64,000 bases of DNA from Rugamonas sp. A1-17 (lineage in GTDB: Bacteria; Pseudomonadota; Gammaproteobacteria; Burkholderiales; Burkholderiaceae_D). A program made the translations under genes and the position numbers. Location: assembly GCA_025548565.1 (NCBI GenBank), contig JAJLPB010000015.1:148129-212128 (forward strand), written 5' to 3'. This document shows, piece by piece, positions 1 through 8,388 of the stretch. Under the pieces are notes generated by a model. It ran no database searches. It worked only from the letters and a program-made list of their open reading frames with translations, and was not told where the DNA came from. Every line of letters begins with the position of its first letter. Position 1 is the first letter of the stretch.

Positions 1-1
1 C

Positions 2-628
2 ATCCGCCGCCAGAAGCCGGCGGGCCGCCTGTGCGTGGACGCGGCTTCGCCGTTCATGCTTCACTGCGTGGTGCCGCACATGGCCGAGTTCCGCGCGCTA
101 TACCCGGAGATCAAGCTGGAGTTGAGCAGCAACGACCAGATCACCGACCTGATCGAGCACCGCACCGACATCGCCATCCGCATCGGCACGCTGACCGATT
201 CCACGCTGCACGCGCGCGCGCTCACATCGAGCCCGCTGCACGTGCTGGCCAGCCCGGAGTACCTGCGCCGCCACGGCACGCCGGACACGCCGCAGGAACT
301 GGCGCGCCATTCGCTGATCGGTTTCGCGCAGTACGAGCAGGGTAACAACTGGCCGCTGCGCCACGCGTCCGGCAACAGCCTGCCGATCACGCCGTCGATC
401 GCGGCCTCCAGCGGCGAGACGCTGCGCCAGCTGGCGCTGACCGGCCAGGGCATCGTCTGCCTGGCGGACTTCATGACGCGCGCCGACATCGAGGCGGGGC
501 GCCTGGTGCCCATCCTCGAAGACGCCAACACCGGTTACTGCCAGCAGATCCACGCGGTCTACTACCGCAACACCCAGCTGGCCCAGCGCATCAGCTGCTT
601 CCTCGAGTTCCTGCAGCAGAAGCTCTGA
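2..628 (+). CDS. LysR-family transcriptional regulator, C-terminal part (5' end outside window)
   Basis: The reading frame is open from the first bases of the window to a TGA at 626-628, so the gene starts upstream and about 208 C-terminal residues are visible. They match the LysR substrate-binding domain: the frame enters at a GRLCVDAASPF segment typical of the first strand after the linker, followed by a segment resembling PELAxHSLIGF and ending with a short FLEFLQQKL helix. The N-terminal winged-helix DNA-binding domain is not in the window. LysR regulators sense a small co-inducer through this domain and usually control a nearby divergent gene. The target and effector cannot be told from here. 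Confidence 0.9.
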   Translation: MRRQKPAGRLCVDAASPFMLHCVVPHMAEFRALYPEIKLELSSNDQITDLIEHRTDIAIRIGTLTDSTLHARALTSSPLHVLASPEYLRRHGTPDTPQELARHSLIGFAQYEQGNNWPLRHASGNSLPITPSIAASSGETLRQLALTGQGIVCLADFMTRADIEAGRLVPILEDANTGYCQQIHAVYYRNTQLAQRISCFLEFLQQKL

Positions 629-797
629 AGCTGCGCAGTGTGCGGCGCCGTACAGATACCTATCCGGTGCGGCGCTACACTGGCCTTGCGTGCCTGGAGC
701 AGCTCCCGGACCAACCCGGTGAGCGCTGCGGCAGCAGGTGAGCCGATAGCCTCGAATATCGGCACCAACAACGCGTCGGCACCGCAGGGAGGCCATC

Positions 798-956
798 ATG
801 TCGCAGACTACTCATCCATCGAAGTTCCTGGTGCGCGCCTACCTTGAGCGCCGATCCCACGCTGTCCAGCCGCCGCCGACCCCGGACGAGATCCGGCGTC
901 AGCTCGGCTGGGGCATGATGGGGTTCGAACAAAAGGTCGGTAACGGCCGCAGCTGA
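798..956 (+). CDS. small protein of 52 residues, function unknown
   Basis: An ATG at 798 is preceded by a good ribosome-binding site (AGGGAGG at 786-792) and opens a 52-codon frame ending TGA at 954-956. The product starts MSQTTHPSKFLVRAYLERR, has a proline-rich centre (QPPPTPDEIRRQLGW) and ends GMMGFEQKVGNGRS. It is hydrophilic, with no signal peptide or membrane segment. The strong Shine-Dalgarno and the ordered amino-acid composition favour a real gene over chance. It sits alone between the LysR gene and the LiaF-like operon. I do not recognise a characterised family. Confidence 0.6.
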   Translation: MSQTTHPSKFLVRAYLERRSHAVQPPPTPDEIRRQLGWGMMGFEQKVGNGRS

Positions 957-1062
957 TTTTTTTTCGCCGTTCACCGGCCCTTTTCCGCCGTTCGCCGAAT
1001 AGCGGTTTCCCCGCCTGCGGTTCCCCGGTATCGTTACATCCATACCGACTTTGGGGACAGAC

Positions 1063-1440
1063 ATGAGTATTCACACCGCTTACCGCTGGCGCCAGCAAAT
1101 GGTCTGGGGCATGGCGCTGGTGATCGCCGGCACCGTGCTGCTGCTGGACCGCGCCGACATCATCGAACTGGACTTCAACCCCTTGAACTTCTGGCGCTGG
1201 TGGCCATGGCTGCTGGTGATCTCCGGCGTGACCAAGATCATTCCGCCGACCACACCGCGCTACTTCCTCAACGGCCTGTGGGAGATCTTCCTGGCCGGCT
1301 GGTGGTACGTCTCCTTCAACCACATCTGGGGCCTGGGCTTCGGCGAAACCTGGCCCGCGCTGGTGGTCGCCTGCGGCATCGGCCTGGTGCTGCGTCCTTT
1401 GCTGGATAATATCTTCATCTCGACCAAGGAGCAGCAATGA
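1063..1440 (+). CDS. LiaI/LiaF-type membrane protein (DUF5668-like)
   Basis: A 125-residue membrane protein. ATG 1063 was chosen because GGGGA at 1053-1057 lies just upstream; a TTG at 1051 would overlap that site. After a short N-terminal tail it has about four hydrophobic segments (near residues 13-30, 45-62, 75-90 and 98-115), with the VxAGxxLLLD and WPWLLVISG pattern of the DUF5668/LiaF-TM family. Its stop overlaps the start of the next gene (ATGA at 1437-1440), so the two are translationally coupled. Family members sit with LiaF/VraT-like regulators of envelope stress; the precise role here is inferred. Confidence 0.75.
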   Translation: MSIHTAYRWRQQMVWGMALVIAGTVLLLDRADIIELDFNPLNFWRWWPWLLVISGVTKIIPPTTPRYFLNGLWEIFLAGWWYVSFNHIWGLGFGETWPALVVACGIGLVLRPLLDNIFISTKEQQ

Positions 1441-2144
1441 GCTCGAAACGCCAACGCGATCCCGCCTCGCAACTGATTGTCGGTGTGGCCGTCGTCATCA
1501 TCGGCATGGTGTTCCTGCTCGATAACCTGGGCTGGCTGGACCTGGACTTCACGCTGCACTTGTGGCCGACCGCGCTGATCTTCTTCGGCATCCTGAAGGT
1601 GGTGCAGACCCGCACCACGTCCGGCGCCGTCGTCGGCGGCGCGCTGATACTGGTCGGCAGTTTGATCCTGCTGAAGGAGACCGGCTTCATCGACATCGCC
1701 TGGCGTTCGCTGTGGCCCTTGATACTGATCGCCGCCGGCCTGTCGGTGATGTTCAAGTCCACTACCGGCCGCTCCTTCTTCGAACCGCGCGCCGACATGC
1801 TGGACAAGACCAGCGACGATTCCGTCGTCAACATCACGGCCATCATGGGCGGCTTCAAACGCCGCATCACGTCGCCGGACTTCCGCGGCGGCGAGATCAC
1901 CACGGTGATGGGCGGCTGCGACCTGGACCTGCGTCAAAGCTCGATCAACGGCGAGGCGGTGCTGAACGTGTTCTCGATGTTCGGCGGGATCACCATCAAG
2001 GTGCCGGTCGACTGGACCGTGGTCCTGGACGGCACGCCCATCATGGGCGGCTTCGAGGAGAAGACCGTGCCGCCTCCTTCGCCATCCAAGCGCCTGATCG
2101 TGCGCGGCTACGCCATCATGGGCGGCCTGGAAGTGCGTAACTAA
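1437..2144 (+). CDS. LiaF-like membrane protein with C-terminal cell-wall-response domain
   Basis: A 235-residue protein: about four N-terminal transmembrane segments (residues 12-115, with the DUF5668-type WPTALIFFGIL and LWPLILIAAGLSV motifs), then a soluble beta-rich domain (about 125-235). The latter carries repeated IMGG turns (AIMGGFKRR, TVMGGCD, PIMGGFEE, AIMGGLEV), the hallmark of the LiaF C-terminal domain (DUF2154 type). LiaF proteins in Firmicutes inhibit a partner sensor kinase until the envelope is stressed. Here the next two genes encode a sensor kinase and a response regulator, but of LytS/LytTR type rather than LiaS/LiaR. Inhibition of that kinase is an inference. Confidence 0.85.
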   Translation: MSSKRQRDPASQLIVGVAVVIIGMVFLLDNLGWLDLDFTLHLWPTALIFFGILKVVQTRTTSGAVVGGALILVGSLILLKETGFIDIAWRSLWPLILIAAGLSVMFKSTTGRSFFEPRADMLDKTSDDSVVNITAIMGGFKRRITSPDFRGGEITTVMGGCDLDLRQSSINGEAVLNVFSMFGGITIKVPVDWTVVLDGTPIMGGFEEKTVPPPSPSKRLIVRGYAIMGGLEVRN

Positions 2145-2147
2145 AGC

Positions 2148-3227
2148 ATGCAGGAGATTTCCTCCAGCCGGCGCGGCATCGTCATCTACCTGCTGGTATG
2201 GCTGTTCCTCGGGATCGCGCTGGGTGGCGTGATCTCGCTGGCGGGCGACGCGCCGCTGGCCAACGCCATGGCATTTGCGATTCCACTGAACCTGCTGTAC
2301 GCGTTCGCCGCCGGTTATTCGGCCTACTACGTGTGCCGCGCCTATCCGCTCGGCGGCCACCGGCCCGCCGCCACCGCGCTGGTGCTGACGGTGGCGGCTG
2401 CGGTGTCGGGCTTCCTGTGGCTGGCGGTGGGGCGTGCCTGGAACGGCGCCTGCCAGATGCTCGGCGTGTCGTGGGCCGGCATCGATTTCAGCCCGCAGCT
2501 GTCGGCGCTGATCGTCGGCCTGGGCATCCTGCTGTACGGCTTCGCGGCGGCGGTGCACTACCTGGTGATCGAATTTGTGCGCGCCAAGAGCGCCGAGCAG
2601 CGCGAACTGGAATCGCTGTTGATGGCGCAGGAGGCCGAGCTGCGCATGCTGCGCACGCAGATCGATCCGCACTTCCTGTTCAACAGCCTTAATTCGATCA
2701 GCGCGCTGACCTCGCAGGACCCGAAGGGCGCGCGCCGCATGACGCTGGAACTGGCCAGCTTCTTCCGCCAGAGCCTGGGCATGGAGGCGCACAAGAAGGT
2801 CACGCTGGACGAGGAGATGCGCTTGATACGCCACTTCCTGGCGATCGAGCAGGTGCGCTTCGGCGCGCGGCTGCAGGTGGAGGAGCAGGTCGAGGCGGAA
2901 GCCGCCGCCTGCCTGGTGCCGCCGATGATCATCCAGCCGCTGGTGGAGAACGCCGTCAAGCACGGCATCTGCAATATGCCGGACGGCGGCACGATACGGG
3001 TGACGGCGCGCCGCGCAGGCTCGATGCTGCACATCCGCGTCGACAATCCGGTGGACCCGGACATGTCGGCCATCCGCAGCGAGGGCCACGGCATCGGCCT
3101 GACCAATGTGCGCCAGCGTTTGGCCGGCGCCTACAAGCACGAAGCCAGCATCCACTGGGGACGTCATGACAACAGCTTTGGCGTGGACATCGCGATGCCC
3201 GCGCAAACAGGCGAAGAGGGAGAGTAG
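2148..3227 (+). CDS. LytS/YehU-type sensor histidine kinase
   Basis: A 359-residue kinase. The first 140 residues contain about four transmembrane helices. The His_kinase domain (PF06580 type) follows, with the phospho-acceptor in a DPHFLFNSLNS motif (His175). A HATPase domain occupies about residues 250-355, with the N-box PLVENAVKHG and a GHGIGLTNVRQRL G-box. This architecture defines LytS/AlgZ-type kinases that pair with LytTR response regulators, and such a gene follows 3 bases after the stop. It starts 3 bases after the LiaF-like gene, so all four genes form one operon. Confidence 0.93.
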   Translation: MQEISSSRRGIVIYLLVWLFLGIALGGVISLAGDAPLANAMAFAIPLNLLYAFAAGYSAYYVCRAYPLGGHRPAATALVLTVAAAVSGFLWLAVGRAWNGACQMLGVSWAGIDFSPQLSALIVGLGILLYGFAAAVHYLVIEFVRAKSAEQRELESLLMAQEAELRMLRTQIDPHFLFNSLNSISALTSQDPKGARRMTLELASFFRQSLGMEAHKKVTLDEEMRLIRHFLAIEQVRFGARLQVEEQVEAEAAACLVPPMIIQPLVENAVKHGICNMPDGGTIRVTARRAGSMLHIRVDNPVDPDMSAIRSEGHGIGLTNVRQRLAGAYKHEASIHWGRHDNSFGVDIAMPAQTGEEGE

Positions 3228-3230
3228 AGC

Positions 3231-3968
3231 ATGCGTATCATCATCGTCGACGATGAAATGCTGGCGCGCGGCGTCGTGCGCGAGTACCTGGCCGAGCATC
3301 CGGACGTGGAAGTGGTGGCCGAATGCGCCAACGGCTTCGAGGCCGTCAAGGCGATCACCGAACTGGCGCCGGACCTGGTGTTCCTGGACATCCAGATGCC
3401 CAAGCTGGACGGCTTCGAGGTGGCCGAACTGGCGGGCCGCAAGACGCGCTACATCTTCGCCACCGCCTACGACCAGTACGCGATCAAGGCCTTCGAGTTC
3501 CACGCGCTCGACTACCTGCTGAAACCCTTCAGCCAGCAGCGCTTCGACCAGGCGCTGGTCCACGCGCGCGCCAACCTGGGCAAGGGCGACGGCGACGCCG
3601 CCGTCGAGAACATGGTGCGCGAGGCGGCCGCCCGCAACAAGCCGCTGGGCCGCGTGCTGATACGCGACGGCGCCAAGGTCCACGTCATCAACAGCGACAA
3701 GATCGAGGTCATCGAGGCGCAGGATGACTATGTGCAGATCCGCTCGGAGGGCAAATCCTACCTGAAGAACCAGCGCATGGCGGAGCTGGAGGCGCAGCTG
3801 GACGCCGAACAGTTCCTGCGCATCCACCGCTCGTGGATCGTCAACATCGCCTGCGTGGACCGCATCGAGCAGGCCACCAAGGACAGCTACGTCGCCATCC
3901 TCAAGGACGGCGCCAGGGTTCCGGTCAGCCGCAGCGGCTATCAGAAGATCCGCACGGTCATCCAGTAG
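3231..3968 (+). CDS. LytTR-family response regulator
   Basis: A 245-residue regulator. Residues 1-118 form a receiver domain with the acidic pair Asp7/Asp8 and phospho-acceptor Asp53 in LVFLDIQMPKLDGFE. After a linker, residues about 140-245 form a LytTR DNA-binding domain (EVIEAQDDYVQI, RIHRSWIVN and VPVSRSGYQKI motifs). It is the cognate partner of the upstream LytS-like kinase and probably controls the operon or cell-envelope genes. Its last 11 bases overlap the end of a convergent small gene on the other strand. Confidence 0.95.
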   Translation: MRIIIVDDEMLARGVVREYLAEHPDVEVVAECANGFEAVKAITELAPDLVFLDIQMPKLDGFEVAELAGRKTRYIFATAYDQYAIKAFEFHALDYLLKPFSQQRFDQALVHARANLGKGDGDAAVENMVREAAARNKPLGRVLIRDGAKVHVINSDKIEVIEAQDDYVQIRSEGKSYLKNQRMAELEAQLDAEQFLRIHRSWIVNIACVDRIEQATKDSYVAILKDGARVPVSRSGYQKIRTVIQ

Positions 3969-4158
3969 TCAGCTGGCGCGCCGCTTGTGGATCGGAGGCG
4001 CGCCGCTGGCCGGTGCTGGACAGTACCCGCAGGATGGTCGATTGCGGCACGTCGTACGCGCTGAGGTAAGCCCACGCATGGGCGGCACCGACAGTGGCGT
4101 CGATGAGGATGGCGTGTTGGATCGCGATGGCCAGGCGCGTATTTTCCCGTAGTCTCAT
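3958..4158 (-). CDS. small conserved-looking protein of 66 residues
   Basis: A 66-residue frame from ATG 4158 to TGA at 3958-3960, convergent with and slightly overlapping the LytTR gene. The product begins MRLRENTRLAIAIQHAIL and contains AWAYLSAYDVPQSTILRVLS. This resembles short one-domain proteins common in Burkholderiales in which an AW-x-Y-L-x-x-x-x-VP pattern precedes a short helix. I recall the family only as hypothetical. The start has only a weak ribosome-binding site. The alternative, a chance frame, is less likely because the composition is well ordered and GC-rich shadow signatures (runs of Arg/Gly/Ala) are absent. Confidence 0.5.
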   Translation of the reverse strand: MRLRENTRLAIAIQHAILIDATVGAAHAWAYLSAYDVPQSTILRVLSSTGQRRASDPQAARQLTTG

Positions 4159-4296
4159 GTCATCATTTCTGAAAACCTAAGGCTCACGGAGTCTGGGTGA
4201 GTCGACAATCACCTGCCATACGCGCAGAGGCGGGGCGCGCGGAACACCAGTCAACCCAATATAGCAGACATGTTTGCGACTGTTGATTGCATATCG

Positions 4297-6630
4297 CTAT
4301 GGACGGACAAGCGCTGATTCGATGCGCCACCAGGCCGGCATCAGCTGTTGTATCTCGGGGCGGCCGAAGCGGTCGTCGATCAGGTAGACGGTGCCGCGAT
4401 CGGACTGCGTGCGGATCACGCGGCCGGCCGCCTGCACCACCTTCTGCATGCCGGGGTAGGTGTAGGTGTAGTCGTAGCCGGCGCCGAAGATGGCGTCCAT
4501 GCGCTGGCGGATCTGCTCGTTGACCGGATTGATCTGCGGCAGGCCCAGCGTGGCGACGAAGGCGCCGATCAGGCGCGCGCCGGGCAGGTCCACGCCCTCG
4601 CCGAAGGAGCCGCCCAGCACCGCGAAGCCGATGCCGGCGCTGTCGAGCGTGAAGCGGGCCAGGAACTGCGCGCGTTCCGTCTCGTCCATGCGGCGCGACT
4701 GGCGCCATACCGGCACCTCGGGGTAGTGTTCGGCGAACTGGTTGGCGGCCTTTTCCATGTAGTCGAAGCTGCTGAAGAAGGCCAGGTAGTTGCCGGGCTG
4801 GCGGCGGTACTGCTCGCCCATCAGCTCGGCGATCGGGCGCAACGATTGCTGGCGGTGCTGGTAGCGCGTGGAGATGTGCGCGGCCACCTGCACCGACAAC
4901 TGCTCGGCCACGAACGGCGATTCGACGTCGACCCAGGCCGTGGTGTCGGGCATGCCGAGCATGTCGCCGAAGTAGTTCCACGGGCTGAGCGTGGCCGAGA
5001 ACAGCGCGGTGGTGTGCGTGCTTTCAAAGCGCGGCTTGAGGAAGGGCGCCGGCACGATGTTGCGGATGCAGAGCACGGAGTTGGAATGGCTGGCGCGCGC
5101 GCCTTCGGATTTTTCGATGTCGAACAGCGCGTGGTCGCCAAAGCTTTCGGCCAGCCGCGTGAACAGCAGCGCGTTGAAGTAGAACTCCTGCAGGTCGGCA
5201 TCGACGTACGACGGGTGCTCGGCCATGTAGTCGCCGATGGCGGTGGCCGCCGTCTGCAGCGCGCCCATGAATTTTTCCGGCAGTGTCGCGTGCGACTGGT
5301 ACTCGGCCGTCTGGTCTTTTTCCAGCTGGTTCCATTGGCGGTGCACGCGGTCGAGCGGCTTCTTCAATTCCTCCGGTACCACTTTGCGCAGCAGGCGCAG
5401 CGCGGTGTGCTCCATGTCGGCCGAGTACATCTTGCGGGCGCGCGAGACCATGTTGTGCGCCTCGTCCACCAGCACGGTGACCTTCCAGTCGTTCAGCAGC
5501 GTCAGGCTGTGCAGCATGGCGCTGAGGTCGAAGTAGTAGTTGTAGTCGCCGATGACGATGTCGCACCAGCGCGCCATCTCGCTGCTCAGGTAGTAGGGGC
5601 AGACGTCGTGCGCCAGCGCGACGGCGCGCAGCGTGTCGCGGTCGAGCGCGAGCAGGGTGGCGCCGGCGCCGGACGCGGGCGGCAGCATGATGTCCAGCGC
5701 GGCCTGGCGCGCGGCCGGCAGGCGGTCGTAGAAACCCTTGGCCAGCGGGCAGGAATCGCCGTGGCAGGCCTTGTCCGGATTGACGCAGGCGGTGCTCTTG
5801 GACGCCATCTCCAGCGTGCGCAGCGGCAGCAGCGGCGCGCCGGCGCGGATCACCTCGACCGCGTCCAACGCCATCTGCCGGCCCGAGGTTTTCGCGGCCA
5901 GGAAGAACAGCTTGTCGACGCCATGCTCGGCGCTGGCCTTGAGCATCGGGAACAGGCTGCCGACGGTCTTGCCGATGCCGGTGGGCGCTTGCGCCAGCAG
6001 ACATACGCCGCGATTGCTGGCCTTGTACATGGCCTCGGCCAGCTGGCGCTGGCCGGGGCGGAAGTCGCCGTGCGGGAAGCGCATCGCCTTCAGCTGCGCG
6101 TCGCGTTCGGCGCGGTGCGCCAGCTCCTGCTGCGCCCACTGCAGGAACAGCGTGCATTGCTGCTCGAACCAGGCTTGCAGGCTGGCGGCGCTATGCGTTT
6201 CCTGCAGCACGGTTTCCTTCTGGCTGCCGATGTCGAAGTAGACCAATGCCAGGTTGACCTTGTCCAGTCCCTGGTCCTGGCACAGCAGGTGGCCGTAGAC
6301 CTTGACCTGCGCCCAGTGCAGCTGGCGCTGGTTGTCGGGCATCTTCTTCAGGTCGCCGCGATAGGTCTTGATTTCCTCGATACGGTTGGCGCGCGCGTCG
6401 TAGCCGTCGGCGCGGCCGCGCACGCGCAGCGGGCCGAAATCGCCGGACAGCGCGAGCTCGGTCTGGTAATCGTCGCCGCGCCGCGAGGTCACGACGGCGT
6501 GGCCGGCGATGCCTTCCTGCGCGGTGGGCGAGGGCGTGAAGCGCAGGTCGAGGTCGCCGGTCTTGGCGGTGAACTCGCACAGCGCGCGCACGGCGATGGT
6601 GTATCGGGGCTGGCCCTGCTGCGCGCTCAT
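4297..6630 (-). CDS. Rad3/DinG-family ATP-dependent DNA helicase with N-terminal nuclease-like domain
   Basis: A 777-residue XPD/DinG-like superfamily 2 helicase. The N-terminal 150 residues look like a PD-(D/E)XK (Cas4/RecB-like) fold, with RGRADGYD followed by EEIKTYRGD. The helicase core has Walker A APTGIGKT (Lys221), an iron-sulphur cluster region with Cys282, Cys289 and Cys294 and probably a Cys near 350 (HDVCPYYL), the DEAH box in VLVDEAHN, and C-terminal motifs FAVLGGSFGEGVDLPG and QAAGRVIRTQSDRG. ATG 6630 was chosen because it overlaps the upstream stop (ATGA); an ATG at 6639 is possible. It is the second gene of an operon with a FAN1-like nuclease behind a LexA-type site, implying a role in repair of damaged or crosslinked DNA. 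Confidence 0.9.
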   Translation of the reverse strand: MSAQQGQPRYTIAVRALCEFTAKTGDLDLRFTPSPTAQEGIAGHAVVTSRRGDDYQTELALSGDFGPLRVRGRADGYDARANRIEEIKTYRGDLKKMPDNQRQLHWAQVKVYGHLLCQDQGLDKVNLALVYFDIGSQKETVLQETHSAASLQAWFEQQCTLFLQWAQQELAHRAERDAQLKAMRFPHGDFRPGQRQLAEAMYKASNRGVCLLAQAPTGIGKTVGSLFPMLKASAEHGVDKLFFLAAKTSGRQMALDAVEVIRAGAPLLPLRTLEMASKSTACVNPDKACHGDSCPLAKGFYDRLPAARQAALDIMLPPASGAGATLLALDRDTLRAVALAHDVCPYYLSSEMARWCDIVIGDYNYYFDLSAMLHSLTLLNDWKVTVLVDEAHNMVSRARKMYSADMEHTALRLLRKVVPEELKKPLDRVHRQWNQLEKDQTAEYQSHATLPEKFMGALQTAATAIGDYMAEHPSYVDADLQEFYFNALLFTRLAESFGDHALFDIEKSEGARASHSNSVLCIRNIVPAPFLKPRFESTHTTALFSATLSPWNYFGDMLGMPDTTAWVDVESPFVAEQLSVQVAAHISTRYQHRQQSLRPIAELMGEQYRRQPGNYLAFFSSFDYMEKAANQFAEHYPEVPVWRQSRRMDETERAQFLARFTLDSAGIGFAVLGGSFGEGVDLPGARLIGAFVATLGLPQINPVNEQIRQRMDAIFGAGYDYTYTYPGMQKVVQAAGRVIRTQSDRGTVYLIDDRFGRPEIQQLMPAWWRIESALVRP

Positions 6631-8267
6631 GCCGCCCATTGCAGGTAGCAGACCGAGATCGGCATGTCGTGCGTGGCGCAGTAGTCGATCCAGCGTAGCT
6701 GGTTGTCCTGCAGGCGGTCGCCGGGGCCTTTCACCTCGATCATGTTATAGCGGCGCTCGGCCGGCCAGAACTGGATCAGGTCGGGGAAGCCGCTGCGGTT
6801 GGCCTTGATGTCGACCAGGATGCGCTCGAAGGCCCGCTTCAGGTGCAGGGCCGGGATGCAGTCCAGCGCCAGGTCGAGCAGCGCCGGGTCCAGCGCCTCC
6901 CAGTACAGGAAGGGCGACTGGATGCCGGCCTTGGCGGCGAAGTTGGCGCGTATCGTGGCGCGGTACTGGTCGCCGTCCAGCTGGGCCAGCGCGGCGGCGA
7001 ACTGCTGTGCGCGGCGGCGCTGAAAATCCGCGCTGTGCAGGTCGGCCGGGCCGCGATGGTAGGGATGGAAGAAGGCGCCGGGGATGGGGCTGAACACGGC
7101 GTCCCAGCACAGCAGGCCGAACAGCGAATTGATCAGCGCGTTCTCGACGTAGAAGACGGGGGCGTCGTCGCGCGTGAGGTGGTCGCGCACGACGAACTCG
7201 ACGTAGTTCGGCTCCGGCGGGGGTGGCAGGCTCAGGTCGATGCGCTGCGGCTGCGCGGGCGTTTGCGGCGGCGGCTTCGCGTGGCCCAGCTTGCGTGCCA
7301 GGCGCGGCGCCATGCGCAGCAGTTGCTGGCGCTCCGCCTCGCTTTCGGGCGCCAGCAGCGCCGCTTGCAGCAGTTCGAAGGCGGCGCGCGGTTGTTCGTC
7401 TTTTTCCAGCACGCGCACGGCGCGCGCGCGGGCGCCGGGGTAGTCGCAGCCGGCGTACAGCTGGTGCGCGGCCGGCCAGTCGCCGAGCTTTTCGAGATGC
7501 TGGGCGATCTGGAAGGTGAGCTTGTCGCGGCGGCTGCGCAGCCATTCGTTGTCGTCGGGGCAGGGCGGCAGGTCGCGGATCACGTCGGCCGGCGCCTCGC
7601 CATCGACGAAGCGCTCGTGGCAGCGGTGCAGCGCGAGGAAGTCGTCGATGTCGCGCCGGCTGCGGAAGCCGCGCGCGGCTGGCGAGAAGTCCACTTTTTC
7701 ATACTGGTAGATGCCGAGGTCGGACAGCACGAACTCGGTCCAGTCCTGGTGGTAGTTGCCGAAGAAGATGAGGCGCAGGCGGTCGCACAGCTCTTGCGTG
7801 AGGTTGCGGTAGCAGTGGTCGCCCGAGTCCTGATACCAGTTGGAGTAGCGGTGTTCGCCCTCGTATTGCGCGCGCAGCGCTTCCAGTTGGTCGGCCTTGC
7901 GCAGCTGGCGCAGGTGGGGCGGTAATTGGAAGATCTTGCCGATCTCGGGCTTTTGCAGCAGCTCGAATAACTGTTCCAGGTCAAGCGCCGGGTCTTCCTC
8001 GATCAGGCCCAGGGCCGCCAGCGGACGGGCCGCCTCGTGCGTGCTGCCGATTTCCGCGTACACCAGTTTGCTGGCGCGGAACACCGTCCCCTTGCGCATC
8101 ACCATGCGCACAAACAGCGCGCGCGAGGCTTGCGGCAGCGCGGGGAAGGCGGTGATGAAGGCGCGCTCCTCGGCGTTGAGCAAATCGTCGTAACGCGCGC
8201 CTATCCACGTCAGCACCTGATGGAAGTTGTCCAGGTAGTAAAAGGGATTTTCCAGAACTTTGATCAT
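6627..8267 (-). CDS. FAN1-like VRR-NUC domain nuclease
   Basis: A 546-residue protein. The C-terminal 120 residues form a VRR-NUC domain, the PD-(D/E)XK variant of FAN1, with DLIQFWPAERRYNMIEVKGPGD giving the catalytic Asp and Glu511/Lys513. The N-terminal part (NPFYYLDNFHQVLTWIGARY, VMRKGTVFRASKLVY) matches the FAN1 SAP/helical region, and the middle is TPR-like helical. FAN1 is a 5' flap endo/exonuclease that unhooks DNA interstrand crosslinks. Its stop overlaps the start of the helicase gene, so the two are co-translated. A LexA-like palindrome lies about 25 bases upstream of the start. Confidence 0.9.
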   Translation of the reverse strand: MIKVLENPFYYLDNFHQVLTWIGARYDDLLNAEERAFITAFPALPQASRALFVRMVMRKGTVFRASKLVYAEIGSTHEAARPLAALGLIEEDPALDLEQLFELLQKPEIGKIFQLPPHLRQLRKADQLEALRAQYEGEHRYSNWYQDSGDHCYRNLTQELCDRLRLIFFGNYHQDWTEFVLSDLGIYQYEKVDFSPAARGFRSRRDIDDFLALHRCHERFVDGEAPADVIRDLPPCPDDNEWLRSRRDKLTFQIAQHLEKLGDWPAAHQLYAGCDYPGARARAVRVLEKDEQPRAAFELLQAALLAPESEAERQQLLRMAPRLARKLGHAKPPPQTPAQPQRIDLSLPPPPEPNYVEFVVRDHLTRDDAPVFYVENALINSLFGLLCWDAVFSPIPGAFFHPYHRGPADLHSADFQRRRAQQFAAALAQLDGDQYRATIRANFAAKAGIQSPFLYWEALDPALLDLALDCIPALHLKRAFERILVDIKANRSGFPDLIQFWPAERRYNMIEVKGPGDRLQDNQLRWIDYCATHDMPISVCYLQWAA

Positions 8268-8291
8268 TGCCGGGGATAGCTGCGCGATTAA

Positions 8292-8307
8292 CTGTGTTTA
8301 TGTACAG
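8292..8307 (-). promoter_or_regulatory. candidate LexA (SOS) box upstream of the FAN1-helicase operon
   Basis: The 16-base CTGTGTTTATGTACAG fits the LexA consensus CTGT-N8-ACAG exactly at both ends with an AT-rich centre. It lies 25 bases before the ATG of the nuclease gene, and on that strand it overlaps a possible -10 element (TACACT at 8306-8311), a usual position for LexA repression. Confidence 0.75.
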
Positions 8308-8336
8308 TGTATCGCATTTGGCGGCGCACGCCCAGC

Positions 8337-8366
8337 AAAATAAAAAGCCAGGCGCGCGGGCCTGGC
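8337..8366 (-). terminator. Rho-independent terminator of the phasin gene
   Basis: A perfect 7-bp stem (GCCAGGC 8347-8353 with GCCTGGC 8360-8366), 6-base loop, followed on the minus strand by a T-rich tract (8346 down to 8337). It lies 23 bases beyond the phasin stop codon. Confidence 0.85.
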
Positions 8367-8388
8367 TGGTGGGAGGAGACTGGACAGC

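Noticed and set aside
4348..6648. 766-codon open frame on the plus strand
   Set aside because: It is the exact antisense of the helicase gene, with the Val/Ala/Gly/Arg-rich composition of a GC-rich shadow frame and no family motifs.
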